The notes: generated from the letters alone by a model not told the origin. A stretch of DNA of 58,843 nt from Nitrospirales bacterium (GCA_029261255.1 JAJDBQ010000184.1:1-58843), one strand, 5' to 3'. Positions 8,221 through 21,500 are shown, numbered from the stretch's first letter. Program-made: numbers and translations.

Positions 8221-10422
8221 TCAGCGTTTATTTCCATAAGAAGCGCGGAAGAGGCGGAGTTGGCCGTAATCGTAGAGATCGCCGAGGAGTTCTTTGGCTC
8301 CGGTGAGATTTCCAAAGCCAGTTTTAGCAAAAGCTGCTGCGATTTGTGTTTGCTGCTCAGCTGTTATGAGCTGATTGATATCCACTGAGTCACCAGCATA
8401 GATAGCTTGCTCCAGATGTCCATAGATCGTACTTCCCGCCAGTTTTCGTTGCTTGGCAATGTGATCTACCGAAAATCCTCTTTGAAATAAGCGTAGTGTT
8501 TCTCTGGTAGTCTCGTTCAGAGGTTTTGGCTTCCCTGGTGTGGGTACCGATGGTGCTGGGACTGTGGATGTGCTTGAGACACTCTGTCGAGTGTTGCTCT
8601 CCAGATATTCAGCGATGGTTCCAAGAAAAGCCGCTCCAAATTCCTCTAACTTCCGACTGCCTACTCCACTAATTCGTAAGAAATCTTGTTCATTCGCAGG
8701 GTAGTCCTGTGCCATTTGTCGTAGGGCTACATCAGAGAAGACGACATAGGCTGGGACATCGCGTTCATCCGCTAAGGTCTTGCGCAGTTGGCGTAAGCGG
8801 TCGAATAACGATTCGTCATGGGCGGTGTAGTCGACACGTGATGGTTTTCGTTCTGGTGCGCTTATAGGTTTGGTCAGCATGATTGTGTGGCGTTCTTGGG
8901 TAAAGGCTTGGCCCTGTTGTGTGATTTCCAACACTGAAAAATTCTCTGTGGCTTGACGAAGATAGCCGAGACGGATGAGTTCACGAGCCATCACGCCCCA
9001 TGCAGGGCGACTGTGGGCTTTTCCCTGTCCGTACATGGGCAGTTGATTGTGGTGCCATCGGCGAATTTTCTCCGTATTGGCCCCAGTCAGGACGGCAATC
9101 ACGTGATTGAGTCCCACGCTAAAACCACTGGTGTCGTAGATTGTTTCGATGCAAGAGAGCAGAGTCTCTGCGACTTCCGTTCCGTCGAAGGTGTCTCGTG
9201 GTGAGAGGCAATTGTCGCAGCCTTCGCAGTTTTCTGAGGAGTAGGTATCTCCAAAATACTGCAAGAGTTCGACCCGTCGACAGGTTGGGCATTCCGAATA
9301 TTGGATCATTTGTTGGAGTTGTGAGCGGGCAATCTGCTGTTCCTGAATGCCTGGTTTGTCATTGATGAAGCGTTGCTGCTTAACGGCATCTCCAGAGCTG
9401 AACAGTAGTAGGCATTCGCTCGGTAGTCCGTCCCGTCCGGCTCGACCAGTTTCCTGATAATAACTTTCGAGATTTTTTGGCAAATCGTAGTGGATCACAA
9501 ATCTGACGTTGGGTTTGTTGATGCCCATGCCGAAGGCGATGGTCGCGCACATCACCTGGACTTCGTCTCGCAGGAACAGTTCTTGATGGCGTGATCTTTC
9601 CTCTGGTGTAAGGCCTGCATGATAGGGCTGAGCTTTAATGCCATGCGTCTGCAAGCGCTCTGCTAGGAGTTCTGTTGTTTTTCGGCTTTGGCAATACACA
9701 ATTCCACTTTCCTGCGGTTGTGCTCGGAGAAACGCTAAGACTTGATCGACGGGACTGGCTTTGGCCTGCACGCGGTATGTGAGATTCGGTCGATTGAAAC
9801 TGGCGACGTAGGAGGCGGGGTTCTGCAGTTTGAGGAGTTTGCTGATGTCTTCTTGTACGCGCTTCGTGGCTGTGGCCGTCAGCGCCATGATTGGTAGCTT
9901 AGGGAACCGCTCTCGCAGTTCTACGAGCCTGCGATATTCTGGACGGAAATCATGACCCCATTCACTGATGCAATGTGCTTCATCAATGGCGAGAAGATTC
10001 ACCTGCCATTTCTGAAGGTCATTGAGACTTTCAGGGAGCATGAGTCGCTCCGGCGCCATATACAGTAACTGATAATCACCACGGTAGACCGCATGTAATC
10101 TAGTGTGGAATTCATGCGCATTGAGTGAAGAATTGAGAAAGGTCGCGGCGATGCCATTGGCTTGTAGCGCATCCACCTGATCTTTCATGAGGGCAATGAG
10201 GGGTGAGACCACCAGAGTGAGCCCTGTTCGGGCTAGTGCGGGTAACTGAAAGCAGAGGGACTTTCCACCACCTGTCGGCAACAGGGCCACCACGTCTCGT
10301 CCATCCAGGGCATCGCGAATGATCTCTTCTTGTAATGGCCGAAAGGAGGTAAAGCCAAAATGTTCTTTTAACAGAGAGAGCAGCGGAAATTGGTCTGTCG
10401 TTCGTTCGTATAATGAATTCAT
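8221..10422 (-). CDS. recQ: ATP-dependent DNA helicase RecQ
   Basis: 733 residues. Superfamily 2 helicase motifs: TGGGKS at 50-55, DEAH at 147-150, and the arginine-finger region QETGRAGRDG near 324-333. Zinc-binding cysteines are at 381, 399, 402 and 405. A winged-helix domain follows, then HRDC at about 536-610. The C-terminal 100 residues contain a helix-turn-helix segment (LRLFQRGFSVDHIAKQRKL) found in the long RecQ forms. It unwinds DNA 3' to 5' in recombination and stalled-fork repair. It is transcribed alone toward lower coordinates. Confidence 0.95.
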   Translation of the reverse strand: MNSLYERTTDQFPLLSLLKEHFGFTSFRPLQEEIIRDALDGRDVVALLPTGGGKSLCFQLPALARTGLTLVVSPLIALMKDQVDALQANGIAATFLNSSLNAHEFHTRLHAVYRGDYQLLYMAPERLMLPESLNDLQKWQVNLLAIDEAHCISEWGHDFRPEYRRLVELRERFPKLPIMALTATATKRVQEDISKLLKLQNPASYVASFNRPNLTYRVQAKASPVDQVLAFLRAQPQESGIVYCQSRKTTELLAERLQTHGIKAQPYHAGLTPEERSRHQELFLRDEVQVMCATIAFGMGINKPNVRFVIHYDLPKNLESYYQETGRAGRDGLPSECLLLFSSGDAVKQQRFINDKPGIQEQQIARSQLQQMIQYSECPTCRRVELLQYFGDTYSSENCEGCDNCLSPRDTFDGTEVAETLLSCIETIYDTSGFSVGLNHVIAVLTGANTEKIRRWHHNQLPMYGQGKAHSRPAWGVMARELIRLGYLRQATENFSVLEITQQGQAFTQERHTIMLTKPISAPERKPSRVDYTAHDESLFDRLRQLRKTLADERDVPAYVVFSDVALRQMAQDYPANEQDFLRISGVGSRKLEEFGAAFLGTIAEYLESNTRQSVSSTSTVPAPSVPTPGKPKPLNETTRETLRLFQRGFSVDHIAKQRKLAGSTIYGHLEQAIYAGDSVDINQLITAEQQTQIAAAFAKTGFGNLTGAKELLGDLYDYGQLRLFRASYGNKR

Positions 10423-10861
10423 TGGGGATATCTGTCAGTGTATTGAGAATATGGAAATATGAATATGGCGTCAAATATTTCGTTGACTCATATCTTCGTA
10501 ATCTTGTTATTGGCACGAGATAGATTCTTCTTACAAGCGGTATGCTTGAAAAGCCAATATGAACCAGAGTGGTGATGGAATCAGATTCGAATCAAAGAAT
10601 AGCTGAAAAAAGATTGTAAACAGGTGTTGGGACTATGTATTTCATGCACCGACCCTGAGTGAGGGAATCAGTTATAACCATAGAGATCGAAGAGAATACC
10701 TTTGGGGACAATTGTGAACTGTTTGAGGAGGAGTCACAATTCTGATGAAAAATCCTAATTGGATGTTGAATGAGAAGAGAGGGGGATGTGATAGATTAGT
10801 TGGTAAGGTAGGAAGCATGTCTCAGCCTGCACAAGCCATGTTCATGACCCTAGTGTGCTTT
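10423..10861. other. Intergenic gap between exporter gene and recQ
   Basis: 439 bp without a convincing gene. Both flanking genes are on the minus strand, so the gap must hold the 3' end of the exporter transcript and the recQ promoter. I see no strong hairpin, tRNA or repeat in it. Confidence 0.6.
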
Positions 10862-12526
10862 CTATAGTTTCAGTAACTCTTTCTCTATCCCTGCGCGGGA
10901 TTCGGTTATTTCACCATTTTCCATTTTCACCACACGATCTCCGACGTGAAAATATCGGTCGTCATGTGTCACAACAATGGCTGACTTCCCATTAGCCTTT
11001 AGCTCAGGCAAAAATTCGTGATAGAAAAAATCTTTAAAGTATGGGTCCTGATCGGCCGCCCATTCATCAAATAGATAGATTGGACGGTCATCAATGAAAG
11101 CGAGAAGCAAGGCTAACCTTCGTCTCTGACCGTGGGATAACCCATCAAACGTATATGACCGATCTGCGAACGTGACCTTCTTATCAAGGTGGAGGACTTT
11201 CTGGAATTGTTCGACTTTCATGTCTTGATGGGTCTCTATCATGTTCGCAAGATTTTCAAAGAGATGAAAATCTGAAAATACGACAGCGAGATGTTCGCGA
11301 AACCAATTCTTGTTATCTTGAGTAATGGGGATGTTGTTGAGTAGGAGGTGGCCTTCGTGAGGAAAGTACAACCCACAAAGCAGTTTCACGAGCGTGGTTT
11401 TTCCACTTCCGTTTCCACCTGCAATCAGAACGATTTCTCCGGGCCCAATAGAGAAGTTTAAGGGACCGAGGGTAAAGCTTTCATCGGATTGAGATCCAAG
11501 AGAGTATTGAAAGGTCACACCTCGAAGTTCAAATGTGCGCCATGTGGATTCCATTGAGAGGCTAGATTTTGGTGTGTTGTCAGCTTGCTCTGGAAGCAGT
11601 GAGAGGCCCAACTCTTGAATTTTCTTCAGTGCCATTTCTCCTTGGCTTAACGTGGGAGCTGCCCCGATAAATGCGCGAAACGGGCCCATCATGTAGAGAA
11701 AAGCAAAGAGATACCCAGTGAGCGTTTCAGTAGACATATCTTGTAACAAGGGAATAGAAAAGAGCAGGGCGCCAATCGTTCCGTAAAACATCAGTTGTGT
11801 CCATGCTTGCATGTAACCGTATTGTATTCCTGCAGCAATGTTCTCTCGTTTAAATTCATCAGCGGCTGGTTCAAGATTGTCTTCAATAACGGCATGACCG
11901 TAAGATCGACGAATGTGTAATTCTTTGAGGCCTTCCACAAGATGTCGTAAAAGTCCTAAGACGTTCTCTCGGGCCTCTCTCGCACGTTGAACACATTGGA
12001 ATGCTCGTTTGTTGAGGATCCTGTGAACTAGGCTTGCGCTGAACACGATAACCAGTACGATGGCAAATATTTTCCAGGAGAGATAGGCCAAATACGCTGA
12101 GCATCCAACGAGGATCGCGGCGTTCATTAGCAATAGGGGAATGATGGCGATAGCAGAGGCAATTGCACGCACATCATCAATGAGGGTCACGAGGATACGT
12201 GATTGCCCTTTTTCTTCAAGAAGTTGATAAGAAGCGGTGAAGAGTTTCTTGGAAAGTTGTAATAAGAGGTCAAGGACAGCGTCTTGGCCTGCTCGATTCA
12301 ATAAAAAGCTCGAAAGTAAGTTGCAGGCGATTATCCCAAGGGCCAACCCTATAAATCCCACAATGAATTGGTTGGTACCCTCTTCAGAATGAAGCGTGGT
12401 ATTGATGAGGGCAATGAGGCCAGCTCCGAATAACCCGCCAAGTAAACCAGCTATTCCGATCGCAAGGCTCTTGTGGTAGGAGATTCTTGAGAAGAACCAA
12501 AAAAACTTGAGAATCTCGCGCAACAT
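10862..12526 (-). CDS. Cyclic-peptide-type ABC exporter (SyrD/PvdE family), fused membrane and ATPase domains
   Basis: 554 residues. The N-terminal 300 residues hold about six membrane helices. The ATPase domain has Walker A GGNGSGKT at 370-377, the signature LSHGQ at 463-467, and Walker B IYLFDE at 483-488. The following WAADQDP is typical of the SyrD/PvdE group, which exports nonribosomal lipopeptides and siderophore precursors across the inner membrane. Its ATG overlaps the synthetase stop as TAATG, so the two are translationally coupled and this protein very probably exports the synthetase product. No outer-membrane or periplasmic partner is encoded nearby. Confidence 0.9.
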   Translation of the reverse strand: MLREILKFFWFFSRISYHKSLAIGIAGLLGGLFGAGLIALINTTLHSEEGTNQFIVGFIGLALGIIACNLLSSFLLNRAGQDAVLDLLLQLSKKLFTASYQLLEEKGQSRILVTLIDDVRAIASAIAIIPLLLMNAAILVGCSAYLAYLSWKIFAIVLVIVFSASLVHRILNKRAFQCVQRAREARENVLGLLRHLVEGLKELHIRRSYGHAVIEDNLEPAADEFKRENIAAGIQYGYMQAWTQLMFYGTIGALLFSIPLLQDMSTETLTGYLFAFLYMMGPFRAFIGAAPTLSQGEMALKKIQELGLSLLPEQADNTPKSSLSMESTWRTFELRGVTFQYSLGSQSDESFTLGPLNFSIGPGEIVLIAGGNGSGKTTLVKLLCGLYFPHEGHLLLNNIPITQDNKNWFREHLAVVFSDFHLFENLANMIETHQDMKVEQFQKVLHLDKKVTFADRSYTFDGLSHGQRRRLALLLAFIDDRPIYLFDEWAADQDPYFKDFFYHEFLPELKANGKSAIVVTHDDRYFHVGDRVVKMENGEITESRAGIEKELLKL

Positions 12527-15500
12527 TAAGCGCGTGACCGGGCTTGTGAAAGTAAGGTGTGTAGCTTCTCGGCAAGGGAGCTCACATTGGGTTTACTGAA
12601 AAGATCTCCCGTACTCGCAGCAGGTATTTCGTCAATAGAAGAACCGCTTAACGCGAGATCACACCATGTGCGTCTTGTATCCTTAGGGGGATTAATTTGA
12701 CGCTTGGAGGCGACGATAAGTTCGATTCGACCAGTGAAAGGCTTCGGATGATACGCTGCTGCCGCTTTGCGGTTTGCCTCAGAGACCTTATCTCTAAAAC
12801 GAATTTCGCCATCACCTCGATAGACATCTCTATGAGACACTACGTCTCTAAAGCCACGTACAGCCTTGAAAATACGAGCGAGTCGGTCTTTCTTGTTTGC
12901 ATGAAGAATTTGAATCATGATCCTATAAGTCATCGTAAGAAAAAATACTGGTGCACGTAAAAAGTTTGGTAGAGTCCAATGAGGCACTCGAAGGGAGGCT
13001 GGAGGCCATGTCTCCAGTAGGCCCAAAAAAGCCACCTTATGCCCTTGCTTTGTGAGCACTTGAGCCATTTCAAATGCAATAATGCCACCGATACAGGCAC
13101 CTACCAAAAAATAAGGTCCTGTGTTTTGCACCTTCTGAATTTCACTGACAAAATGTGCTGCAATATCTTCTACTCTGGTAAAAGGTTCGGCCTGTCCGTC
13201 TAGTCCTCGTGATTGGAGTCCATAAAATGGTTGCTCATCTTCCAAGAGTTTGACTAATTCATAAAAGCCCACCACATTTCCGCCAATTCCTGGAACGGCG
13301 AAGAGCGGCGTCTTTGTGCCAGTGGATTTTATTGGGACAACAGATTGCCAATTGGTCGGTTGTTGGTCTCTCTGGAGAACTAATGCTAATTCCCTTATGG
13401 TCGGGGCCTTGAATAAACTGGCCAAGGGAAGACGTATGCCCGTTAAACTTTCAATATCCGTGAACAGTTGTAGTGCAAGTATGGAATGTCCACCCAGATC
13501 AAAGTAGTGGTCATCGATTCCAATGCCCTGTAAATCTAAGTGGCGTTCCCAAATGCTAATGAGTTGACGATGTAGATTATTTTTAGGCAAAGCGCGTGGC
13601 GTGGGATGATGTGATGGTTTTCCTCTCATCTGTACAAGCGTTTTTCGATCTACTTTGCCGTTGGGCGTTAGCGGAAGCTCTGGGAGAAAGACGTATTCTG
13701 TAGGAATCATGGTCACAGGAAGGTACGCTCTAAGGTGATGTCGTATATCTTCGATGTCTACTGCTGTCTCCTTAGAAGAGACCACAAATGCCACGAGTTT
13801 TTTGTCCGATTGCATTGTTTCGATGGCGAGTACAATAGATTGGTGTATTTCAGACATCTGATTGAGTCGAGCCTCTATTTCTGGGAGCTCCATCCTGACA
13901 CCTCGTATTTTTACCTGGTGATCATCACGTCCCAGGTAATCGATGCTCCCATCAGGCCTCCATTTAGCAATATCTCCTGTCTTATAAAGGTGCTCTTCAG
14001 GCCAGCCAAAAGAATTATGTTGAAATCTTTCAGCGGTTAAGTCTGGACGACCTAGGTACCCGCGTGCGACACCTTCCCCGCCAATGTACAATTCACCGGC
14101 TATACCGACGGGCGTAAGTTGTGAGTTTTTATCAAGAATGAGGGTGCGGGTGTTATCAATAGGACGGCCAATTGGTACAGGCCCATTCCCTGGATGGACT
14201 TTTTGTACGGTTGACCAGATTGTGGTTTCGGTTGGACCGTAGAGATTCCAAACTTCCCGTGAACGTGGGAGCAGTTCTTCGGCTAATTCTCGGGGTAATG
14301 CTTCACCGCCGCACAAGATCTTCAAGCTTGTATTCCCCTGCCACCCAGCCTGTAGGAGCATTCGCCAAGTAGCTGGCGTCGCTTGCATTACGGTTGCCTC
14401 CGATGCCCGCAGTCGTTCCATGAGCCTGTGTCCATCCCGTGCCTCCTCTCCGCTCACGAGTACGACACGAGCTCCAACCGAGAGGGGCAGAAACAGCTCA
14501 AGTCCAGCAATATCAAACGTGACAGGCGTGACAGCAAGAAAAATGTCTGTACTCGTCACGGCAAGCTTTCGTGACATGGAGTGGAGAAAATTGACTAAGG
14601 AATGGTGCTCGATTTCTACGCCTTTGGGTTGACCTGTGGAGCCCGATGTGTAGATCACATAGGCGAGGTTGGATGGTGTAATCTTTGAGCCGGGTGGGTG
14701 AGTTTGATCAGTATCGTCATTAAGGTTCAGGAGATCATTATCTAGACGAACGAACTTTCCTTGGTATTCAGGGATAGTCTTTTTGAGGTTGTGCTGAGAG
14801 ATCAGTATTGGTGCTTGACTATTCTGTAGCATAAACGCCAGTCGCTCTGGTGGGCCATGTGGATCAAGGGGAAGATAGGCTCCTCCTGCCTTCATAATTC
14901 CCAATAGGACGACGGCAAGATGTGCTGTTCGGTCAATAGCCACTCCAACGAGGAAATCCGGTCCTACTCCAAGCCGACGAAAGGAAAGCGCTAATTGATC
15001 AGCTTGTTCATTCAGCTCCTGGTAGGTGAGGGTGGTTTCCTCACAGATGACGGCCAATGATTCCGGTGTCCTATTTGCTTGGTATTCGACAGCATCAATG
15101 GTGGATACATCTCTGGGGAACGGCGCATCCGTCGTATTCCACTCGATAAGGATTTGTTGTTTTTCAGCATGGGTCAAAATATTGAGTGCAGAAATGTTGG
15201 CGTCCGGTGATTCTATGATGGATTTAAGTAACTCGTGGTAATGCGCGAGCAGAAGCTCCATGTGTTGAGAATCAAAAAGATCGGTATTGAATTCTAGAAT
15301 CGCCTTCCCTGAGAACATCGTATCGATCGAGAGGCTGAGGTCGAACTGAGAAGCTCCTCGGTCGATCTCAAACGGGCCGAGCGACACCCCTGTAAACTTC
15401 ACTCGCTCGAAGGGCGCATTGCCAAAATTAAACAAGACTTGGACGAGTGGCATGCTGCCCAGCGTGCGCGCCGGGGCAAGGTCTTGAACAAGTTTTTCGA

Positions 15501-18500
15501 AGGGCAAGTCCTGATTTGCATAGCCCTCTAACGAAACTTGTCGCACACGGTTGAGCAGTTCACGGAATGTCGGGTCCTCAGATAAATCAGTCCGAAGCAC
15601 GAGCGTATTGACAAAAGTGCCGACCATGTTCTCGACCGAAGGCCAATGACGGTTTGCCACGGGAGAGCCAATCACAATATCTGTTTGTCCGGTATAGCGA
15701 TTGAGGAGAACCTTAAAGGCTGAAAGGCACAGCATATACAATGTGGCGTTTTCGGTAGCACTAAGGTTCTGCAACTTGTTAAGGAGAGGTTTTGTCAGAT
15801 CGAGGCTAATGTAGGTTCCAGTAAAGGTCTGCTCAGGTAGTCTTGGGTAATTCGTGGGTAATTCAAGTATTGGTAGATCAGCTAGCTTACGCATCCAAAA
15901 TGCATATTGTTTTTCTAAGACGTCGCTGGTGAGCCACTGGCGTTGCCAGCAGGCAAAGTCACTATATTGTAGTGGCAAGGGTTCAGCCAGAATGGGTTTC
16001 TTTTGGCAGAGGGTATTGTAGAATTGCCCTAGCTCTTTCCCAAGAATGGCAAAAGACCATTGATCAGTAACCATGTGGTGCACGGTCAAGATCAACACAT
16101 GGTCATTGTTGGTCAGTTGGAGTAAGGCCGCTCTCATTAAGGGGGCGGTTGTGAGATCAAAGGGACGTCGGACGGCTTCATCGGCTTCTTCCTTAGCTCT
16201 TTCTAGCTTAAGATCATGTGGCACATGACGTAAGTCAGTAAGATCCAGTTTTACATTAGAGATTGATTCGATTACCTGACTGGGGGAACCGGACTTTTCG
16301 AAAAAGCTTGTCCGAAGGGATTCATGCCTTTGAATGAGGTGATTAAGGGCTTGTTGGAGAGCAAGGTTATTAAGTTGCCCTTCTAATCGAATTGCCACAG
16401 GAATGTTATAGGCAGCACTCTGTGGCGCAAGTTTATGTAGGAAGTAGATACGCTCCTGAGAGGAGGAAAGAGGTAGGGGCCTATCTTTGGGAACTGAAGT
16501 GATGGAAGGAATGGTTTCCTGGGCTGCATTGCCATGCAATAGAGCCTGTATTGTTTCAGCGAGGTCAGCGACAGTAGGATTCTCAAAAAACAGGCGTAAG
16601 GATATGTCACACTGAAATATTTCGCGCAAACGTGAGACGAGCTGAACGGCAAGAAGCGAATGTCCTCTCAATTCAAAAAAATGGTCTCGAATGCCTACTT
16701 GGGTGAGACCGAGAATCTCACAATATTGTTCGGCGATGGCCTGTTCGATTGGACCTCGTGGGGCGACATACTGTTCTTCGAATTCCCATTGAGTTTCATC
16801 CACTTCTGGTAATTGAGCGCGGTCAATTTTCCCCGTGGCTGTATGTGGCCACGAGTCCATCGCCATAAAAGACAATGGGATCATGTAATCAGGCAGCCTC
16901 TCTTTAAGGAATTTCCGAATCTCTTTTGCCGGTAACCCAGGCTGCCGAACAGGAATGAAGTAGGCAATGAGGCGAGGTCCCAGTTGCGCGTGATTGTTTA
17001 AAGTCACGAGTCCTTCATAAACCCCGGGGTGCTCTTGCATTACGGCCTCGATTTCTCCGAGTTCGATACGGAAGCCTCGAAGTTTAATTTGTTGGTCGGT
17101 TCTGCCAAGGTACTCTAGAGCGCCATCTGGCCGATATCGACATAGATCGCCAGTTTTGAATAAACGAGATTTCGCTACGGTGCTAAGTGGGTCATGGATG
17201 AAATACTTTGCAGTTTCTTCATCACGATTGTGATAACACCGGGCTAAGCTGTGGCCGCCAAGATATAGTTCTCCAGGGACACCGATAGGGATTGGTTGAA
17301 GATACCGATCCAGTAGGTAAACCTTAACATGAGGAAGGGGTCGTCCTATCGGGATGTTTTCGGATTCGGCTACTTTTTCTTGTCGATCAAGATTGAGGTC
17401 CCATGTGATCGCAGTTACTGTTGCCTCGGTTGGTCCATAGGTATTGAGGAGGCGGATGGAAGGGTCTACATTGTTTTGCCAGGCTTGAACAGCACGAGGT
17501 GAGGCTTTCTCGCCTCCAATAATCATGAGACGTAAAGATGGGTATATCTGAGTCAGGTGTTTCTCTAGATCCAACGCAATCTTATGCCAATAGGCTGTTG
17601 GGAGATCAAGAACGGTGATGCCGAATTCACGACACTTGTCCAAGAACCGTTCGGGTGATTCCACTGTCATTTCGGTGGGGAGGACAATGGTGCCTCCGCT
17701 GATGAGAAAGGGGAATATTTCTTCCACTGATGCATCAAAGACAAGCGAAGAGAATTGTAACACTCGATCGCCTTCCTTTATGACGCATTCCTTGCGGAAG
17801 CTTTGTGCAAAGGCGACTAATGCTTGATGTTCGATTTGCACTCCTTTCGGCCTTCCTGTTGATCCAGACGTATAAATGATATAAGCCAGATTTTGAGGCT
17901 CTGCCGATGGCGTAAGATCTTTGTCAGGTTGTCGAGAAATTTCTACTTGGAGCTCATCTAGCGTGATGAGTGTCGTTAGCTCTTCCGACAAGAGATCTTT
18001 TAGGTTTTTTGTCGTCAGAATGACCAATGGACGAAGGTCTTGAATGATAAAATCGAGTCGAGCTTTAGGAGCGTTTGGGTCAAGTGGGAGATAGGCGCCA
18101 CCAGATTTGAGAATAGCTAGAATTCCCACTACCATTTCAATTGAACGCTCAATGCAGATGCCTACTGGAATGTCTGGACGAACGCCTTTTAACCTGAGGC
18201 AATGGGCTACTTGATTCGCACGTTTATTCAACTCATCAAATGTCAGTTCAGCATTCTCAGAAACAAGAGCGATCACGTTTGGCGAGAGCTTAACTTGATG
18301 TTCTATTAATTCATGAGCAGTGGCTGTGAGGGGAAGATGCGCAGGTGCCGAGTTCCACTCAACTAAGACCTGCTGTCTCTCACTAGGTTGAAAAAACGGA
18401 AAATCCCAGATGCGACTATCTGCCGAAATGGTGACGCTATCCAGAAGTATTTCAAAATGACTGGCTAACCTTGCGACAAACATGGAATCGAATAGATCGC

Positions 18501-21500
18501 TGTTATATTCAAAATGACCGGTCAGTGCCGAGTCATTTTCCCCCAACTCTAGCGTGAGGTCGAATTGTGCTGTTGGTTGAGGAATGACAAAGGTGTCCAC
18601 AAAAATGTCTTGATGGGAAGACATCTGATGTTGTGTCAGAGTAGTTGACTGTGGATCAGTTAGGTCATCAAAGAGTTTGAAGTCCTGCAGCACAAACAGC
18701 ATTTGCCAAATAGGGAGTTGCGCTCCCTCGCGTTGAGCTCTTAGTCGTTCAACGAGTAACGAAAAGGGGTAGATTTGATGATCAATCGCGGCAGTGACTG
18801 TCTTGCTTACTTGGCGTAGGAATTTTCGGAAATTGGGGTTCCCAACGAAAGTTTCCCGGAGAAGTACAGTGTTGGTTAAATTTCCGACGGTTTTCTGGTG
18901 CTCAGATCGAATTCTCCCAGACATAGGTGAACAGATGAGGATCTCTTCTTGTCCAGTGTATCGATGTAGCAACATTTGAAGTACGGACAGGAGTATTACA
19001 TAGAGAGTGACACCCTCTTGTTTTGCTATTTCACGCAACCGAAGCGTTAATTCAGAATTGATGGTGAATGTTTGAGGCGCAGATTGAGGTGTTCTCAGAA
19101 GAGGTTCAGCTGAACGATGGGATAAATTGAGCCGCGGCAATGTCCCTGCAAGCTGTTTCTCCCAGAAAGCCCAATGTCGAGTTCCTTCTACTCCTTCTAG
19201 CATCTGAATCTGCCAGCGAGAAAAGCTGATGTAGTCCGGTGGTGTTTCTAGGTTGGCGAAACGATCGCTGCCAATTTCTCGGGAATACAATTGCGTGAAA
19301 TCATCTGCCAGGAGGTGCATGGACGAACCATCTGCGACGATGTGATGAGTGCTGAGAATCAAAAGATAGTCAGTTGAAGTCCGTTCAAGAAGATGCGCTC
19401 TGAACAGCGGAGCCTGAGATAGATTAAAGGGTATCCGACTAATAGCAATGATGTCTCGTTTCACCTCTTCCCATTCAAGGTCTGATACGCATCTGAATTC
19501 TAACGTGATGGCAACGCTAGGAAGAATTCGCTGATAGGGTACTCCTGCTTGGGCCTCATAAATGGTTCGTAGAATTGGATGTCGGTTAGCTAGAGTGTTG
19601 AGCGCGCACTGTGCTGCTGACTTGTCGAGGGGTTGGCGAATGAGAAACGCTACGGCGACATTGCCCGCCGAACTTTGTGGGTCTAACTGACTCAGAAACC
19701 ATTGTGCTTTTTGATTTGGTGAAAGGTGATACTCGTCAACTGGTATGCCGACGTCCACTGGGCTAGTCTGAAAAAAATCAAGGTGATCAGGGAGGTGTTT
19801 CAGTAGTTTTTCGACCAATGCCTCAATAGTGAGGTCTTGCAAAAATGTTGACGGCGCAAGGTTCACTCCGATGGTTTTTTCAATCTTGCCTGTAAGTTGT
19901 GCTGACATGAGCGAGTTAATACCCAGTCCATTGAGGGGTTGGTCTAACTCTATGGAGATCAGGCTCATGTTGAGACAGTGGGCGAGACTACTTTTTATAA
20001 AGTTTTCAACGAGTACATGACGTTTAGCTGATGACGTCTCTTGGAAAAGAGCTTGCGTCATTACTAGGTCATTGGGTTCATGGTTATTGACTGGTCTTAT
20101 GCTGGTATGCAGGCTGGTGATTTGTCCTGTAAGAAAGGCCTCACGGCAAGCTTGTCGTTGAATTTTTCCACTCGTGGTTTTCGGAGCGTTCCCACGCTTG
20201 ACTAAGAGGACTGCGTATACCGGGAGCTCATGCTCAAGAGAAACCGCTTGCCTAATGATGGATGTCAAAAAATCAAGGTCAACATTGAGCTTGTGGCTTT
20301 TCAATTCTTGGACGATTACTAGCTGTTCATCTGACCCTTCAGATACGGAAAATGCGACAGAGGTTCCTTGTTTGAAGGCGGAGTGACTTTCCCGAACTGT
20401 CTGTTCGATGTCGTGCGGGAAATAGTTGTTCCCTCTGATAATAATCAGATCTTTAAGTCTTCCTGTAACATAAAGTTGTTGGTCTTTGATAAATCCTAAG
20501 TCACCTGTTCTCAGGAATGGGCCTTCCTCTGTATCAGCTATAAAGGCGTGGAATGTCTGTTGGGTTTCATTTGGTTGTTGCCAGTAGCCATGAGTCCCAC
20601 TTGGGCCGGCAAGCCAAATTTCCCCAATTCTATCTGGAGGGGCCTGTTGTTGGGTCTTATTATCGATAATGCGAATAGTTGTCTCTGGTATTGCCAAGCC
20701 GCAGCTCACGATTTTTTTAGCTATTCGGGTGGTTCTATGGGGAGAGGCTATTAATCCTTTTTCTAGGTTCTCCGCATCTAGTTCAAGATGAGAAGGCGGA
20801 CTTCCGTAAGGTTTTACTGTAGCTGCCAGGGTAAATTCTGCTAAACCATAGCCTGGAGAAAAGGATTGTTTGTTGAACCCAAAGGGTTCGAACGTTTGGA
20901 TAAAGTTTTCCATTGTTTCCACGCGGATGGGCTCTGCTCCGCAGCTTGCAAAGCACCATTCTCGAAGGTCCAGTCCGGTTCTTTCTTCTGGTTTTGTCCT
21001 ATTCACGCATAGGTCGTAAGCGAAATTAGGGCCACCGCTATGGGTCACATGGTATTTTGTGATGGCTTGAAGCCATGTCAGTGGGTTTCGTAGAAATCTT
21101 GTAGGTGACATCACATAGGTATGGGTTCCTTGATACACATTCAATAACAATCCATTGATCAATCCATAGTCATGGAAATGTGGCATCCAAGTCAGTGAGA
21201 CGCTCTCCTCTTGAAGTGCAAATGCATGAGCGAGTGCCTTCAATTGCTGTAGGAGACATTCCTGAGTGACGATCACTCCTTTTGGAGTGGAGGTAGACCC
21301 CGAGGTGTACTGCAAGAAAGCAATTTCATTAATAGGTTCAATGCGCTCGCGGCTTTCGTTGGTCGAATTGTGAGCAATGTCCTCGATAAAAATATGTCTC
21401 TCCACAGGAATTTTTGATTGTTCTTCAAGTTGTCTTTCCCTGCTTTCGAATATTTTCCTTGTCGTCAAGAGTGCGGAAGCTTGAGAGTCCTCGACAATCG

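Noticed and set aside
15906..16110. Second condensation domain inactive because HHxxxDG reads HHMVTDQ
   Set aside because: Both His and the Asp are present; Gly to Gln at the last position is tolerated in many active domains.
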